Positions 11,401 through 19,463 of a stretch of DNA of 64,000 bases are shown here, one piece after another; the first letter of the stretch is position 1, and the number at the start of each line of letters is the position of its first letter. Location: NCBI RefSeq assembly GCF_037890695.1, contig NZ_CP149571.1, positions 1,486,501 to 1,550,500 of the forward strand, in the 5' to 3' direction. This DNA is from Aeromonas jandaei. GTDB taxonomy: Bacteria > Pseudomonadota > Gammaproteobacteria > Enterobacterales > Aeromonadaceae. A model generated the notes under the pieces. It saw only the letters and a program-made list of their open reading frames with translations, searched no databases and was not told the origin of the DNA. A program made the translations under genes and the position numbers.

Positions 11401-12013
11401 CATGCTGCGGGACTATCAGGTTGTACCCAAATCCTACCGCACCGTCACTCCTCCATCGGCGATCACTATTGATCAACTATACGATGTAACAACTGACCCC
11501 TTCCTTGGTAAAACGGATACGCAGATATTGGCGATCAAGAAAACCCTGACCAGCAAGATGGGGTGGAAATATTGGCTGGATCAAACGGGAGAGAAGTCGA
11601 TGGGAGCAGGGGTTGTCCTTCAGGGCAAACTTTACTTCACCTCCTTCCTGCCGCAGGTGCAATCTTTTGAGGAGTGTACCATTCAGTCGATAGGTGCCAT
11701 GCGTCAATATATGGTCGATATGCACTATGGCACATCATTCCGCTACACGGTCGATCAGGCTGGTAATCAGTCTCCGGAACGCTATGTCGAGGTCAATAAT
11801 AAAGTAGCTGATGACCTCGTGGTACATGCTGGTGATGATGCCAAGATCCGTATTATCGGTGGTGCTCCGGGTGAGGAGGTTATTCTGAAAAGTGATGGGA
11901 ATAATCAACCTACCCGCTGTACCGGGGCTGGGCAATGTTCAGAGGGGGCCGATGAGGCCGAAATGGATATGACTCCCAAGAAGATATATCTCTACGAGGA
12001 TGAACCCCAATGA
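8408..12013 (+). CDS. pilY1: PilY1/PilC-type pilus tip adhesin
   Basis: A 1201-residue exported protein with a Sec-type signal peptide (about residues 1-22). The N-terminal von Willebrand A domain has the MIDAS motif DNSGSM (D51, S53, S55). A C-terminal PilC beta-propeller follows. It holds a calcium loop, DSDGDGKVD, near residues 893-902, like the loop that controls retraction in Pseudomonas PilY1, and a second EF-hand-like loop, DANQNGVIKASEGD, near 752. It probably acts as the calcium-dependent tip adhesin and mechanosensor. G+C falls to about 40% in stretches I counted (near 8641 and 9361), far below the flanks, which suggests diversifying exchange. Confidence 0.9.
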   Translation: MREHGRALLLCTVMAAMPVLASSSYSDDTELFIYDFSKAGDFRPKILVIFDNSGSMSSTMDVVREAYDPNTTYPALSNDPDTGNSKKYVYFSTDGTVPTITNTQRFQDSINACASSKTPLSNIGYFQSQVWNYTYSSYSGGKPRQGTWGSVSGRTESNIVLVDCKQDIISSNNSNPYSGPSLVVGSISNGYPVNKTSNSSGLWYYTTNISNAAAGSNTAVTLYSANYIRWYYGPSGHSVQSRLQVAKDAVKGLISSTPGVDFGLAVYNYNDSNGGRNGGRIVRRILSNDTDIGNGVTAEQNLLSTIDSLGAETNTPLCETLYEAYRLFGGRSVYYGDDDSSRTPTRDTLAENPVGTYKAPYDKCSNNGYVIYITDGEPTQDTNANSLVQGLLDNLNATEKAAYGTTVGYGSSGSTSYIAALAGYMRNKDINPGSPGVQTVTTFTVGFGDDAVTGAGNLLAETARRGGGLYYPATSAEALSQALKSSLLAILRINTSLVSPAIATNNFDRTRSLNNIYYAMFEPDTGPRWKGNLKKLVLSDKGYVVDTTTLPAIKSDGTILEGARTFWSSEDDGNLVAKGGVQEMLADKSNRNLYLINDKASPKRLDSFTRSNAQIMAGSAEALRSLMQLSDVSELDNMFSWITGSDVDNEDNDSSTTIRKYILGDPLHSRPLVINYGCTVAQGQTSCTPDLRIIMGTNAGFLHMFKDLGSSVDETWAMMPYPLLATQKALRQNSESSAHVFGVDSSPVALIKDANQNGVIKASEGDYVWMFVGLRSGGKNYYAFDVTNPDAPTLKWSITPDSSGFSQLGQTWSVPEVAFVPGVSDPVVIFAGGYDLNKSTLGLGSSDSSGTGIYIVNANTGALIYSATPAANSTTNLQVSTMLDSMPGGVATLDSDGDGKVDRIYASDTGGNIWRMDLPGTNKTDWSVFKFASLGSDTQQSEDRRFFTQPVLVRTINKGWEVKNSQYVYSERPFDAVLIGSGDRNRPSSESTVNNAYFMLRDYQVVPKSYRTVTPPSAITIDQLYDVTTDPFLGKTDTQILAIKKTLTSKMGWKYWLDQTGEKSMGAGVVLQGKLYFTSFLPQVQSFEECTIQSIGAMRQYMVDMHYGTSFRYTVDQAGNQSPERYVEVNNKVADDLVVHAGDDAKIRIIGGAPGEEVILKSDGNNQPTRCTGAGQCSEGADEAEMDMTPKKIYLYEDEPQ

Positions 12014-12285
12014 GAGCGAATATGCTGTTGTTGACTCTGCTGGGCGTTAGCTGCGCTCATGCAGCGGTAGATCGTAAGTGCTATGTCGAACTGGAGAATG
12101 GGGCGAATGTTGTATTGCAGGGCGCTATTGCGGATAACAAAAAGCCTGAGATTGCCTTCCAGGAGAAGGGGTTTGAGATGAACGGGCAGCTGCTGATGGT
12201 GAGGAAAGTGCTGGAATGTCAGCCTGTCGATCGGCCTTTCACTCTCGAGTCCGCCCGAAAACAAGAGAAAGAGCAGCCAAGATAG
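12010..12285 (+). CDS. tapY2: TapY2-like small exported pilus-associated protein
   Basis: A 91-residue protein with a signal peptide ending about ...CAHA at residues 14-18, then a short domain with two cysteines (RKCYVEL and VLECQP) and a charged tail. It overlaps the pilY1 stop by four bases (ATGA), so it is made with PilY1. Size, position and the paired cysteines fit the TapY2 family described for Aeromonas and Shewanella type IVa pili; I recall that family from knowledge and could not align it. It may help fold or export PilY1. Confidence 0.6.
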   Translation: MRANMLLLTLLGVSCAHAAVDRKCYVELENGANVVLQGAIADNKKPEIAFQEKGFEMNGQLLMVRKVLECQPVDRPFTLESARKQEKEQPR

Positions 12286-12306
12286 CAGTAGTGCAAGATG
12301 ATTGGC

Positions 12307-12804
12307 TCAAGGACAGATTGTTGTGGTGTCTGTCCTGCTACTGCGGCCAGAAACGGCAAGAACCAGGTCAATCTCCGGTTCTTGGCTCACGCAGACTTTA
12401 ATGGTCATATTGGTACCCAGGCTGGTACCGTCTGGAGCAAACAGAACCCGGGTTCTGGTCGAGGTGATAGCTGCGCTGGATGAAAAGGTTGGGGTACGTG
12501 CCAACTCTGTTTCACCGTTATCAAGTTGGGAGTTGTTATTGGTATCGGCAAATACCAGGAACTGTGTTGAATTGCTGGAAACACACTGGCTTGCATTGTT
12601 GATGAGGCAGGCGCTTACGGTTTGCTGCTCACTGATTGCTTCGTTACGCGCGAAGCGCAGGTGTTTCATCAACCGCTCACTTTCATAGTTGGCGGTGTTC
12701 TCTTTGAGCAGGTCGCTTAGGGCAGGAATACCAATGGCAAGTAGTATGACCCCCAGTGCAATGGCGATCATCAGCTCCAGCAAGGTAAATCCGCGTTGTT
12801 TCAT
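12307..12804 (-). CDS. fimT: FimT/GspH-type minor pilin
   Basis: A 165-residue prepilin. The leader MKQRG is cleaved before FTLLELMIAI (Glu at +5). The conserved NYESERLMKHLRFARNEAISEQQTVSAC stretch (only partly quoted by most profiles) marks the GspH/FimT/FimU family. It would start the pseudopilus-like priming complex together with PilE-PilX. In most genera it is the first gene of the same operon. Here it faces the cluster from the other end, 21 bases from the tapY2 stop, and is transcribed divergently from nadE. Confidence 0.85.
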   Translation of the reverse strand: MKQRGFTLLELMIAIALGVILLAIGIPALSDLLKENTANYESERLMKHLRFARNEAISEQQTVSACLINNASQCVSSNSTQFLVFADTNNNSQLDNGETELARTPTFSSSAAITSTRTRVLFAPDGTSLGTNMTIKVCVSQEPEIDLVLAVSGRSSRTDTTTICP

Positions 12805-12951
12805 GGTGGCCTGAGGTGTGTCGTTCCGTGACTATCTACAGCTTATCCTTACTGCCGATGGCTGTCACATGGTTACACCAGTCTTGAACTGGCAGATCGC
12901 CCCCCTTTTCTTTATCATTCCCCATCATTTTCGAATTCAAGATGCATCGCC

Positions 12952-14574
12952 ATGGCAAAAGCCCTCTCTCTGATGCTTGCCCAGTTGAATCTGACGGTAG
13001 GCGCCATCGAAGATAACACTGACAAAGTGCTCGCTGCGGCCGCTCAAGCCGAACAGCAAGGTGCCGATCTGCTGGTCTGCTCCGAGCTGGCCCTGACCGG
13101 TTATCCACCGGAAGATCTGCTGCTGCGCGCCGACCTGATGATCCGGGTCGATGCCGCGCTGGCTCGCATTGCCGAATGGCAGGGGAACTGCGCCATTTTG
13201 GTAGGGCATCCCTGGCGTGAAGGGGAGGCGCTCTATAACGCAGCCTCCCTCTATGAGCACGGCAAGCTGATTGCCCGTTACTTCAAGCAGGACCTGCCCA
13301 ACTACGGGGTATTCGACGAGAAGCGCTACTTCACCGCCGCGACTGAAACTTGTGTGGTTCCCTTCCGTGGTCACAATCTGGGGCTGCTCATCTGCGAAGA
13401 CCTCTGGCAGCCGGGCCCGGCGCTGGCCGCCAAGGCGGCAGGGGCCGATCTGCTGCTCACCATCAATGCGTCTCCCTACGATCAGGAGAAACCCTGGATC
13501 CGCCGAGAACTGATGACTGAACGCTGCGATCAGACCGGCCTGCCGCTGGTTTACCTCAATCAGGTATGCGGTCAGGACGAGCTGATTTTTGACGGCTGCT
13601 CCAAGGTGTTCAACAGCCAGGGTGAGTTGACCCACAAATTGGCACCGTTTGCCGAAGAGCTGGCGCTGGTACGCTTTGCGGATGGTCAACCGGTGAAAGA
13701 GCGGGAACCGGCTGCGCCGCTGGAGCCGTTGGCTGAGACCTATCAGGCTCTGGTGCTGGCGGTGCGCGACTATGTCACCAAGAACGGTTTCCACGGTGCT
13801 GTGCTGGGCCTCTCCGGCGGCATCGACTCGGCGCTGACGCTGGCCATTGCGGCCGATGCCATCGGGGCCGACAAGGTGCAGGCGGTGATGATGCCGTTCC
13901 GCTATACCGCCCAGATGAGCGTGGAGGATGCCAAGGAGCAGGCCGAGCGGATGGGGGTCGAGTTCAACATCATCTCCATCGAGCCGATGTTCGAAGGGTT
14001 TATGACCCAGCTGGCGCCGCTGTTTGAAGGTACCGCCCGCGATACCACCGAAGAGAACCTGCAGGCGCGCTGCCGTGGTGTGCTCTTGATGGCGCTCTCC
14101 AACAAACGTCGTCGTATTGTGCTGACTACCGGCAACAAGAGCGAGATGGCGGTGGGCTATGCGACTCTTTATGGTGACATGGCGGGCGGTTTTGACGTGT
14201 TGAAAGATGTGCCGAAGACGCTGGTCTTCAAGTTGTGCGAATATCGCAACTCGGTCGACTACGTGATCCCGCAGCGGGTTATCGACCGTCCGCCTTCAGC
14301 AGAATTGGCGCCGGATCAGGTGGATCAGGACAGCCTGCCGCCGTACGACATCCTGGATGCCATCTTGAAGCGCTACGTGGAAGAGGATGCGTCCGTAGCC
14401 GACATGGTGGCAGAGGGCTTCGAGGAGGCGGTGGTGCGCAAGGTGATCCGCCTCGTGGATCTCAACGAATACAAGCGCCGTCAGGCGGCGGTTGGGCCCC
14501 GCATCACGGCCCGCAACTTTGGTAAGGATCGCCGTTACCCCATTACTTCCGGGTTTGGCAAACAGAACTGGTAA
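12952..14574 (+). CDS. nadE: Glutamine-dependent NAD+ synthetase
   Basis: A 540-residue two-domain enzyme that makes NAD+ from deamido-NAD+, using ammonia released from glutamine. The N-terminal nitrilase-like glutaminase domain shows the catalytic triad E45, K112 and C148 (LLICEDLW). The C-terminal synthetase has the ATP-pyrophosphatase P-loop SGGIDS near residue 285. It is followed after 9 bases by glnB. The pairing of a glutamine-using enzyme with the nitrogen sensor PII suggests nitrogen-linked control. The upstream 147 bases are shared with divergent fimT; I see no strong promoter match there. Confidence 0.95.
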   Translation: MAKALSLMLAQLNLTVGAIEDNTDKVLAAAAQAEQQGADLLVCSELALTGYPPEDLLLRADLMIRVDAALARIAEWQGNCAILVGHPWREGEALYNAASLYEHGKLIARYFKQDLPNYGVFDEKRYFTAATETCVVPFRGHNLGLLICEDLWQPGPALAAKAAGADLLLTINASPYDQEKPWIRRELMTERCDQTGLPLVYLNQVCGQDELIFDGCSKVFNSQGELTHKLAPFAEELALVRFADGQPVKEREPAAPLEPLAETYQALVLAVRDYVTKNGFHGAVLGLSGGIDSALTLAIAADAIGADKVQAVMMPFRYTAQMSVEDAKEQAERMGVEFNIISIEPMFEGFMTQLAPLFEGTARDTTEENLQARCRGVLLMALSNKRRRIVLTTGNKSEMAVGYATLYGDMAGGFDVLKDVPKTLVFKLCEYRNSVDYVIPQRVIDRPPSAELAPDQVDQDSLPPYDILDAILKRYVEEDASVADMVAEGFEEAVVRKVIRLVDLNEYKRRQAAVGPRITARNFGKDRRYPITSGFGKQNW

Positions 14575-14922
<348 letters not shown>

Positions 14923-14972
14923 TGTCGTTTTTGCCTCGTTATGTTCAGGAGAGCAAAACAAGTTCTGCTCTG

Positions 14973-15575
14973 ATGTCCCGAAAGCGCATCGTGGCGGTGG
15001 CGGGCCTGCTGGCAGTACTCACTGCGTGCAGTACCCGCCCGCCGGCTCAGCCGGAAAACCTGTGCCAGATCTTTCGCGAGAAGCCGGAGTGGCACAAGGC
15101 CGCGCTCAAGATGAACGAGAAGTGGGGGACGCCGATCCATGTGGTGATGGCCATGATGTATCAGGAGTCCTCCTTCGTACACGACGCCCAGCCGCCGATG
15201 GAGTATTTCCTCTTTATTCCGACCGGGCGGGCGAGCTCGGCTTATGGCTACGCTCAGGTGAAAGACGAGACCTGGGCTGATTACCAGCGAGAGACCGGCA
15301 ATAGTTGGAGCGATCGCGATGACTTTGCCGACGCCATCGATTTTATGGGCTGGTACACTAACAAGGCCCAGCGGCTCAATGGCACCTCCAAGTGGGATGC
15401 CTATGGCCAGTATCTCAATTATCACGAAGGGTGGGGTGGCTATCGGCGTGGCAGCTATCGCAGCAAGGGGTGGTTGATGAAAACCTCGCGCAAGGTGGAA
15501 GCTCGCGCCCAGCGCTACGGCGCCCAGTATCGACAATGCAAGGATCAGCTCTCCCGCGGGGGCTGGTTCTGGTAA
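14973..15575 (+). CDS. Transglycosylase SLT-domain lipoprotein
   Basis: A 200-residue lipoprotein. I prefer ATG 14973 because it gives a compact lipoprotein signal peptide with lipobox LTAC (Cys about residue 19). The frame is open upstream, with alternative starts at 14922 (overlapping glnB) and 14862. The mature part shows the lysozyme-like motif YQESSF with a probable catalytic Glu, then SAYGYAQV and NYHEGWGGY, as in putative lytic transglycosylases of the SLT superfamily. It probably sits in the outer membrane and cuts or binds peptidoglycan. No clear ribosome-binding site lies directly before 14973, so the start is uncertain. Confidence 0.75.
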   Translation: MSRKRIVAVAGLLAVLTACSTRPPAQPENLCQIFREKPEWHKAALKMNEKWGTPIHVVMAMMYQESSFVHDAQPPMEYFLFIPTGRASSAYGYAQVKDETWADYQRETGNSWSDRDDFADAIDFMGWYTNKAQRLNGTSKWDAYGQYLNYHEGWGGYRRGSYRSKGWLMKTSRKVEARAQRYGAQYRQCKDQLSRGGWFW

Positions 15576-15593
15576 CCCAATCAGGAGTCAGAA

Positions 15594-16103
15594 ATGCCGT
15601 TATTGGACAGTTTTACCGTTGACCACACCCGTATGGAAGCGCCAGCGGTGCGTGTGGCCAAAACCATGCAGACCCCGAATAAAGACACCATTACCGTGTT
15701 CGACCTGCGTTTCTGCGTACCGAACAAGGAGATCCTCTCCGAGCGCGGTATCCATACCCTCGAGCACCTGTTCGCCGGTTTCATGCGTGATCATCTGAAC
15801 GGCAACGGTGTAGAGATCATCGACATCTCCCCCATGGGTTGCCGTACCGGCTTCTACATGAGCCTGATCGGCGCGCCGGACGAGGCCCGTGTCGCTGCCG
15901 CCTGGCAAGCAGCCATGAGCGATGTGCTGACTGTGCAGGAGCAGGGCAAGATCCCTGAGCTGAACGAGTATCAGTGCGGTACCTACAGCATGCATTCGCT
16001 GGAAGAGGCTCATGCCATCGCTCGCCATGTGCTGGAGCGTGGCATCGGCGTTAACCACAACGACGAGCTGGCCCTGCCGGAAGAGAAGCTCAAAAGCCTC
16101 TAA
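15594..16103 (+). CDS. luxS: S-ribosylhomocysteine lyase (AI-2 synthase)
   Basis: LuxS splits S-ribosylhomocysteine into homocysteine and DPD, the AI-2 precursor, in the activated methyl cycle. The 169-residue protein keeps the metal ligands H54 and H58 (HTLEH) and C128 (YQCGTY), the base E57 and the catalytic C83 (MGCRTGFY). An AGGAG site precedes the ATG by six bases. It is last in the nadE unit and is followed by a strong terminator. Confidence 0.98.
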   Translation: MPLLDSFTVDHTRMEAPAVRVAKTMQTPNKDTITVFDLRFCVPNKEILSERGIHTLEHLFAGFMRDHLNGNGVEIIDISPMGCRTGFYMSLIGAPDEARVAAAWQAAMSDVLTVQEQGKIPELNEYQCGTYSMHSLEEAHAIARHVLERGIGVNHNDELALPEEKLKSL

Positions 16104-16123
16104 TGCTATCGAGTCAAGATGAG

Positions 16124-16157
16124 AAAAACCGGTCAGCAATGCTGGCCGGTTTTTTTA
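16124..16157 (+). terminator. Rho-independent terminator after luxS
   Basis: AAACCGGTCAGC pairs with GCTGGCCGGTTT around the loop AAT, and is followed by a run of T (16150-16156). It ends the nadE-glnB-lipoprotein-luxS transcript. Confidence 0.9.
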
Positions 16158-16184
16158 TCGCTGTTTGCGTCGCATCGTGATGAC

Positions 16185-16212
16185 TTGTTCACTTTCTCCG
16201 CTCTGCTAGGAT
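16185..16212 (+). promoter_or_regulatory. Possible promoter of the small gene at 16252
   Basis: TTGTTC (16185-16190) and TAGGAT (16207-16212) are separated by 16 bases, each matching four of six consensus bases. The site lies directly after the luxS terminator and about 40 bases before the next start codon. Confidence 0.4.
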
Positions 16213-16251
16213 GTTCTCCTGCTTGTGTTTCAACTGCGGGAGGGAGTGCCG

Positions 16252-16431
16252 ATGAAAGGGGTGTTGCTACGCTGGTTGGCCCGTTACGACGAGTGGTGTG
16301 AAGAGTGGGGACTTACTCAGGATAACCGGCGCTGTTGTACGCCGGTTCGTTATGATGAGGAGCCATCGAAAGAGTGCAATCCCGGCAGTGATGGTTCACT
16401 TACTGAAAATTGCGGGTCACGGCACCGGTAA
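16252..16431 (+). CDS. Small protein, probably DUF5363 family
   Basis: A 59-residue cytosolic protein. The N-terminal part, LLRWLARYDEWCEEWGLTQ followed by DNRRCC, resembles the small DUF5363 proteins of Vibrio and Aeromonas, of unknown function. I chose ATG 16252 because a GGGAGGGAG ribosome-binding site lies 6-14 bases upstream; an earlier ATG at 16225 lacks one. It has its own promoter-like sequence, and its last 32 bases overlap the 3' end of the oppositely oriented pilin gene. The tail after residue 40 is not conserved-looking. Confidence 0.6.
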   Translation: MKGVLLRWLARYDEWCEEWGLTQDNRRCCTPVRYDEEPSKECNPGSDGSLTENCGSRHR

Positions 16432-17026
16432 CGCTGTTGTATTCAAAACCCAGGCCATTCGGGTAATCCGGGAAGCGACCGACAGAATCGCGCAGAATAT
16501 AGCGGCAGTTATAGTGCACCTCGTTGCCTTCATCTTCATCCGGATGACCCGGGCCAATCATGGTGGAAAGGTAATCAGCCCGCTTCTGCACTGCGTCAGG
16601 CTGATCCGTTGACGCAACGCTCTGACTGCCATCCAGCAGATCGGTAAAAAGCAGTCGGCAGTCTGACTGGTTGCTGACCGAGATATGGTTGCCAGATCCC
16701 GGTTGATAGGGGGTGTCTACCGGCTTGTTGTAATCCTCTTCGGAGCCCACCGGCCAGCCATAGCGATTGATATCTATCGTGCTGTTGCCAAAACTGCTCA
16801 GGTTGTAGAGCGCGACGGATTGCCCCTTCACTACCACCGCCCAGCCGGCATTGGCCAGACGGGCCGCACTGGCAAAATTGCCCGCAGTCGCCGATACCAT
16901 GCTTTTGAGCGCATCGTCCTTGATATTGATAAAACGGGGCAGGGCTACCACTGCCAGGATCCCCAGTACGATGATGACCAGCACCAGCTCAATCAGGGTA
17001 AAACCACGGTGTTTGTTGTTCATCAT
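16400..17026 (-). CDS. Orphan MSHA-type type IV prepilin
   Basis: A 208-residue prepilin with a leader cut after HRG and mature start FTLIELVLVIIVLGILAVVA, closest in style to MSHA pilins (the PRFINIKDDA segment after the helix is typical of MshA/MshB). Two cysteines in the C-terminal half could form the pilin disulfide loop. Adjacent ATG codons at 17026 and 17023 both fit; the longer frame back to 17152 adds residues that cannot be part of a prepilin leader. No assembly genes are nearby, so it must use a pilus or secretion machine encoded elsewhere. It is divergent from yjjV. Confidence 0.82.
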   Translation of the reverse strand: MMNNKHRGFTLIELVLVIIVLGILAVVALPRFINIKDDALKSMVSATAGNFASAARLANAGWAVVVKGQSVALYNLSSFGNSTIDINRYGWPVGSEEDYNKPVDTPYQPGSGNHISVSNQSDCRLLFTDLLDGSQSVASTDQPDAVQKRADYLSTMIGPGHPDEDEGNEVHYNCRYILRDSVGRFPDYPNGLGFEYNSVTGAVTRNFQ

Positions 17027-17067
17027 CTTCAATGACCCATTAAATCCCACAAACAGGTGTGAGTGAT

Positions 17068-17847
17068 ATGCAGCTGACAGATACCCATTGCCACCTCGAT
17101 TTTCCTGACTTTGACGAGGACAGGGAGGCATTGCTGGCTCGTTGCCAGGCATCCGGGGTGACGGAGTATATCATTCCTGCTATTGCCGAGACCAACTGGC
17201 ACCGTGTGATGGCGCTGGCCAACCAGCACACAGGCGTGTGTTATGGCCTGGGTGTTCATCCCTGGCACGCCGGTGAACAAGAGGAGGGGGTAATAGATCG
17301 GCTGCAGGAGCTGGTATCGAGCCGTCCCGAGGGGCTGGTAGCCATCGGTGAGTGCGGACTGGATCTGCGCTCCCATGTACCTCAGGCGGGGCAGTTCGAA
17401 CTGTTCGAGGCGCAGATCAAGCTGGCAGTCGATTTCGAGCTGCCATTGATAGTTCATTCGGTACGGGCCAATGACACTGTGGCCAAGCTGCTGCGTCGCT
17501 TCAAACCGGTTCGCGGTGGCGTGATCCACGCCTTCAGCGGTTCGCTGCAACAAGCAGAGGCGTTCTGGCAGTTGGGCTTTTATCTTGGTGTCGGCGGGGT
17601 CATCAGCTATGAGCGGGCCAACAAAACCCGTGAGGTATTTCGGGCCATGCCGCTTGAATCGCTGGTGCTGGAAACCGATGCACCGGATATGCCGCTACAG
17701 GGGCGGCAAGGAGAGCGAAATACACCGGAAGCGCTGCCGGAAATTGCGGCGATATTGATGGGGATACGAGAAGAACCCGCAGAATATGTTTCAATCATGT
17801 TAATTGATAATGCCGAGCGACTTTTCCGGCATCGCAAAAGACAATGA
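17068..17847 (+). CDS. yjjV: TatD-family metal-dependent hydrolase YjjV
   Basis: A TatD-like amidohydrolase of 259 residues with a TIM-barrel metal site: DTHCHLDFP at the N-terminus, GECGLDL in the middle, and LETDAPDMPL near the C-terminus. It is probably a nuclease or other metal-dependent hydrolase; the in vivo substrate of YjjV is not firmly known. I chose ATG 17068 (AACAGG upstream); a GTG at 17059 in the same frame is possible. In E. coli, yjjV also lies just before the deo operon, which supports this assignment over TatD itself. Confidence 0.85.
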   Translation: MQLTDTHCHLDFPDFDEDREALLARCQASGVTEYIIPAIAETNWHRVMALANQHTGVCYGLGVHPWHAGEQEEGVIDRLQELVSSRPEGLVAIGECGLDLRSHVPQAGQFELFEAQIKLAVDFELPLIVHSVRANDTVAKLLRRFKPVRGGVIHAFSGSLQQAEAFWQLGFYLGVGGVISYERANKTREVFRAMPLESLVLETDAPDMPLQGRQGERNTPEALPEIAAILMGIREEPAEYVSIMLIDNAERLFRHRKRQ

Positions 17848-17918
17848 AACATTGGTGTAACAAGTGGTTGAGCTATCAGGGAAAAAAATAAGCGTAAAAA
17901 TCGTTTGCTGTCTAATTT

Positions 17919-17992
17919 TGTGACACTTGAATAATTTGATACCGATAAAATGTGACCAGCATTCTATTTTATCGGACTTTAATTAGTATAAT
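17919..17992 (+). promoter_or_regulatory. nupC promoter with two CRP-type sites
   Basis: A perfect -10 TATAAT (17987-17992) predicts transcription starting near 17999. TGTGA at 17951-17955 begins a CRP-like 16-mer centred at 17958.5, which is the class II position of about -41.5. A second TGTGA at 17919-17923 centres near -72.5. The -35 hexamer is poor, as expected for CRP dependence. The proximal site is embedded in a perfect 10-base inverted repeat, CCGATAAAAT (17942-17951) and ATTTTATCGG (17966-17975), with the same centre. The rest of the 17848-18063 gap holds no gene. Confidence 0.6.
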
Positions 17993-18063
17993 GCGCTCCC
18001 CTTGATTAGTTGGGTTTGTTTACAACTCACTAACAAGCCAGGTGCTACTAGAGGAAGATAATA

Positions 18064-19338
18064 ATGAATTTGTTCATGGGTCTGGTAGGGATGGCGACGC
18101 TCGTCCTTATCGCGGTGCTGTTCTCCAGCAATCGCAAGGCAATCAACGTCCGTACCGTAGCCGGTGCGTTTGCAATTCAAGCTGGTCTGGGTGCGTTTGT
18201 ACTCTATGTACCGGTAGGGCGCGATATTCTGGTCGGTGTATCCGATGCAGTCTCCAGCGTCATCAGCTATGGCCAGAATGGTATCGAATTCCTGTTCGGT
18301 GGTCTGGTCAGCAACAAGATGTTTGAAGTGTTCGGTGGCGGCGGCTTTATCTTTGCCTTCCGTGTTCTGCCGGTCATCATCTTCTTCTCTTCCCTGATCG
18401 CTGTGCTCTACTACTTGGGCATCATGCAGATGGTCATCAAGTTGCTGGGTGGTGGTCTGCAGAAAGTGCTGGGCACTTCCCGTACCGAATCCCTCTCTGC
18501 GACTGCCAACATCTTCGTAGGTCAGACTGAAGCCCCGCTGGTGGTTCGTCCCTACATCTCCAAGATGACTGACTCCGAGCTGTTCGCGGTCATGTGTGGT
18601 GGTCTGGCATCTGTTGCCGGTTCCGTTCTGGCTGGCTACGCCTCCATGGGCGTCAAGATGGAGTACCTGATCGCAGCCTCCTTCATGGCTGCACCAGGTG
18701 GTCTGCTGTTCGCCAAGCTGCTGGTACCGGAAACCGAGACCCCGAACTATGACGAAAGCTCCGCAGATGCCGAGCTGGACGACAAGCCGGCCAACGTGAT
18801 TGACGCTGCTGCTGCTGGCGCTTCTGCCGGTATGCAACTGGCTTTGAACGTCGGCGCCATGCTGCTGGCCTTCATCGGCCTGATCGCCATGATCAACGGT
18901 ATCTTCTCCGGTGTGGGTGGCTGGTTCGGTTATCCGCAGCTCTCTCTGGAACTGCTGCTGGGCTGGATCTTCTCCCCGCTGGCTTTCCTGATCGGTGTGC
19001 CCTGGAGTGAAGCGATTGTTGCCGGTTCCTTCATCGGTCAGAAACTGGTAGTGAACGAGTTCGTGGCTTATCTGAACTTCGCTCCGTACCTGAAAAACGA
19101 GGTGCTGATCAACGGTGTGGCCATGTCCGATCACACCAAGGCGATCATCTCCTTTGCCCTGTGTGGTTTTGCCAACCTCTCCTCTGTTGCCATTCTGCTG
19201 GGTGGTCTGGGGTCGATGGCACCGAACCGCCGCGGCACCATTGCGAAATTTGGTCTGAAAGCCGTATTGGCTGGCTCTCTGTCCAACCTGATGTCTGCGA
19301 CTATCGCAGGCTTCTTCCTGGCACTGTCCGGCATGTAA
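18064..19338 (+). CDS. nupC: NupC-family concentrative nucleoside transporter
   Basis: An inner-membrane cation-coupled nucleoside importer of 424 residues with many hydrophobic segments. The CNT signatures [12 protein letters not shown] and NEFVAYL are present. It has a good AGAGGAAG ribosome-binding site. The order nupC, small gene, deoCABD puts nucleoside uptake beside nucleoside breakdown, as in Vibrio cholerae. E. coli paralogues NupC and NupX are both possible names. The CRP-type promoter upstream suggests catabolite control. Confidence 0.9.
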   Translation: MNLFMGLVGMATLVLIAVLFSSNRKAINVRTVAGAFAIQAGLGAFVLYVPVGRDILVGVSDAVSSVISYGQNGIEFLFGGLVSNKMFEVFGGGGFIFAFRVLPVIIFFSSLIAVLYYLGIMQMVIKLLGGGLQKVLGTSRTESLSATANIFVGQTEAPLVVRPYISKMTDSELFAVMCGGLASVAGSVLAGYASMGVKMEYLIAASFMAAPGGLLFAKLLVPETETPNYDESSADAELDDKPANVIDAAAAGASAGMQLALNVGAMLLAFIGLIAMINGIFSGVGGWFGYPQLSLELLLGWIFSPLAFLIGVPWSEAIVAGSFIGQKLVVNEFVAYLNFAPYLKNEVLINGVAMSDHTKAIISFALCGFANLSSVAILLGGLGSMAPNRRGTIAKFGLKAVLAGSLSNLMSATIAGFFLALSGM

Positions 19339-19367
19339 TATCAGCCTGACTGACAGGGTATAAACAC

Positions 19368-19395
19368 GAACGCCACGGCATCTGCCGTGGCGTTC
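19368..19395 (+). terminator. Strong hairpin after nupC
   Basis: GAACGCCACGGCA and TGCCGTGGCGTTC pair perfectly (13 bases) around a two-base TC, 30 bases after the nupC stop. There is no T-run, so it may stabilise or process the mRNA end instead of acting as a simple terminator. Confidence 0.55.
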
Positions 19396-19463
19396 GCGTA
19401 TGGAGCGGTGACAACCGTTTTCCTATCTAAACTAATAATAAAATGAGTCAAATCGGAGGTTAT

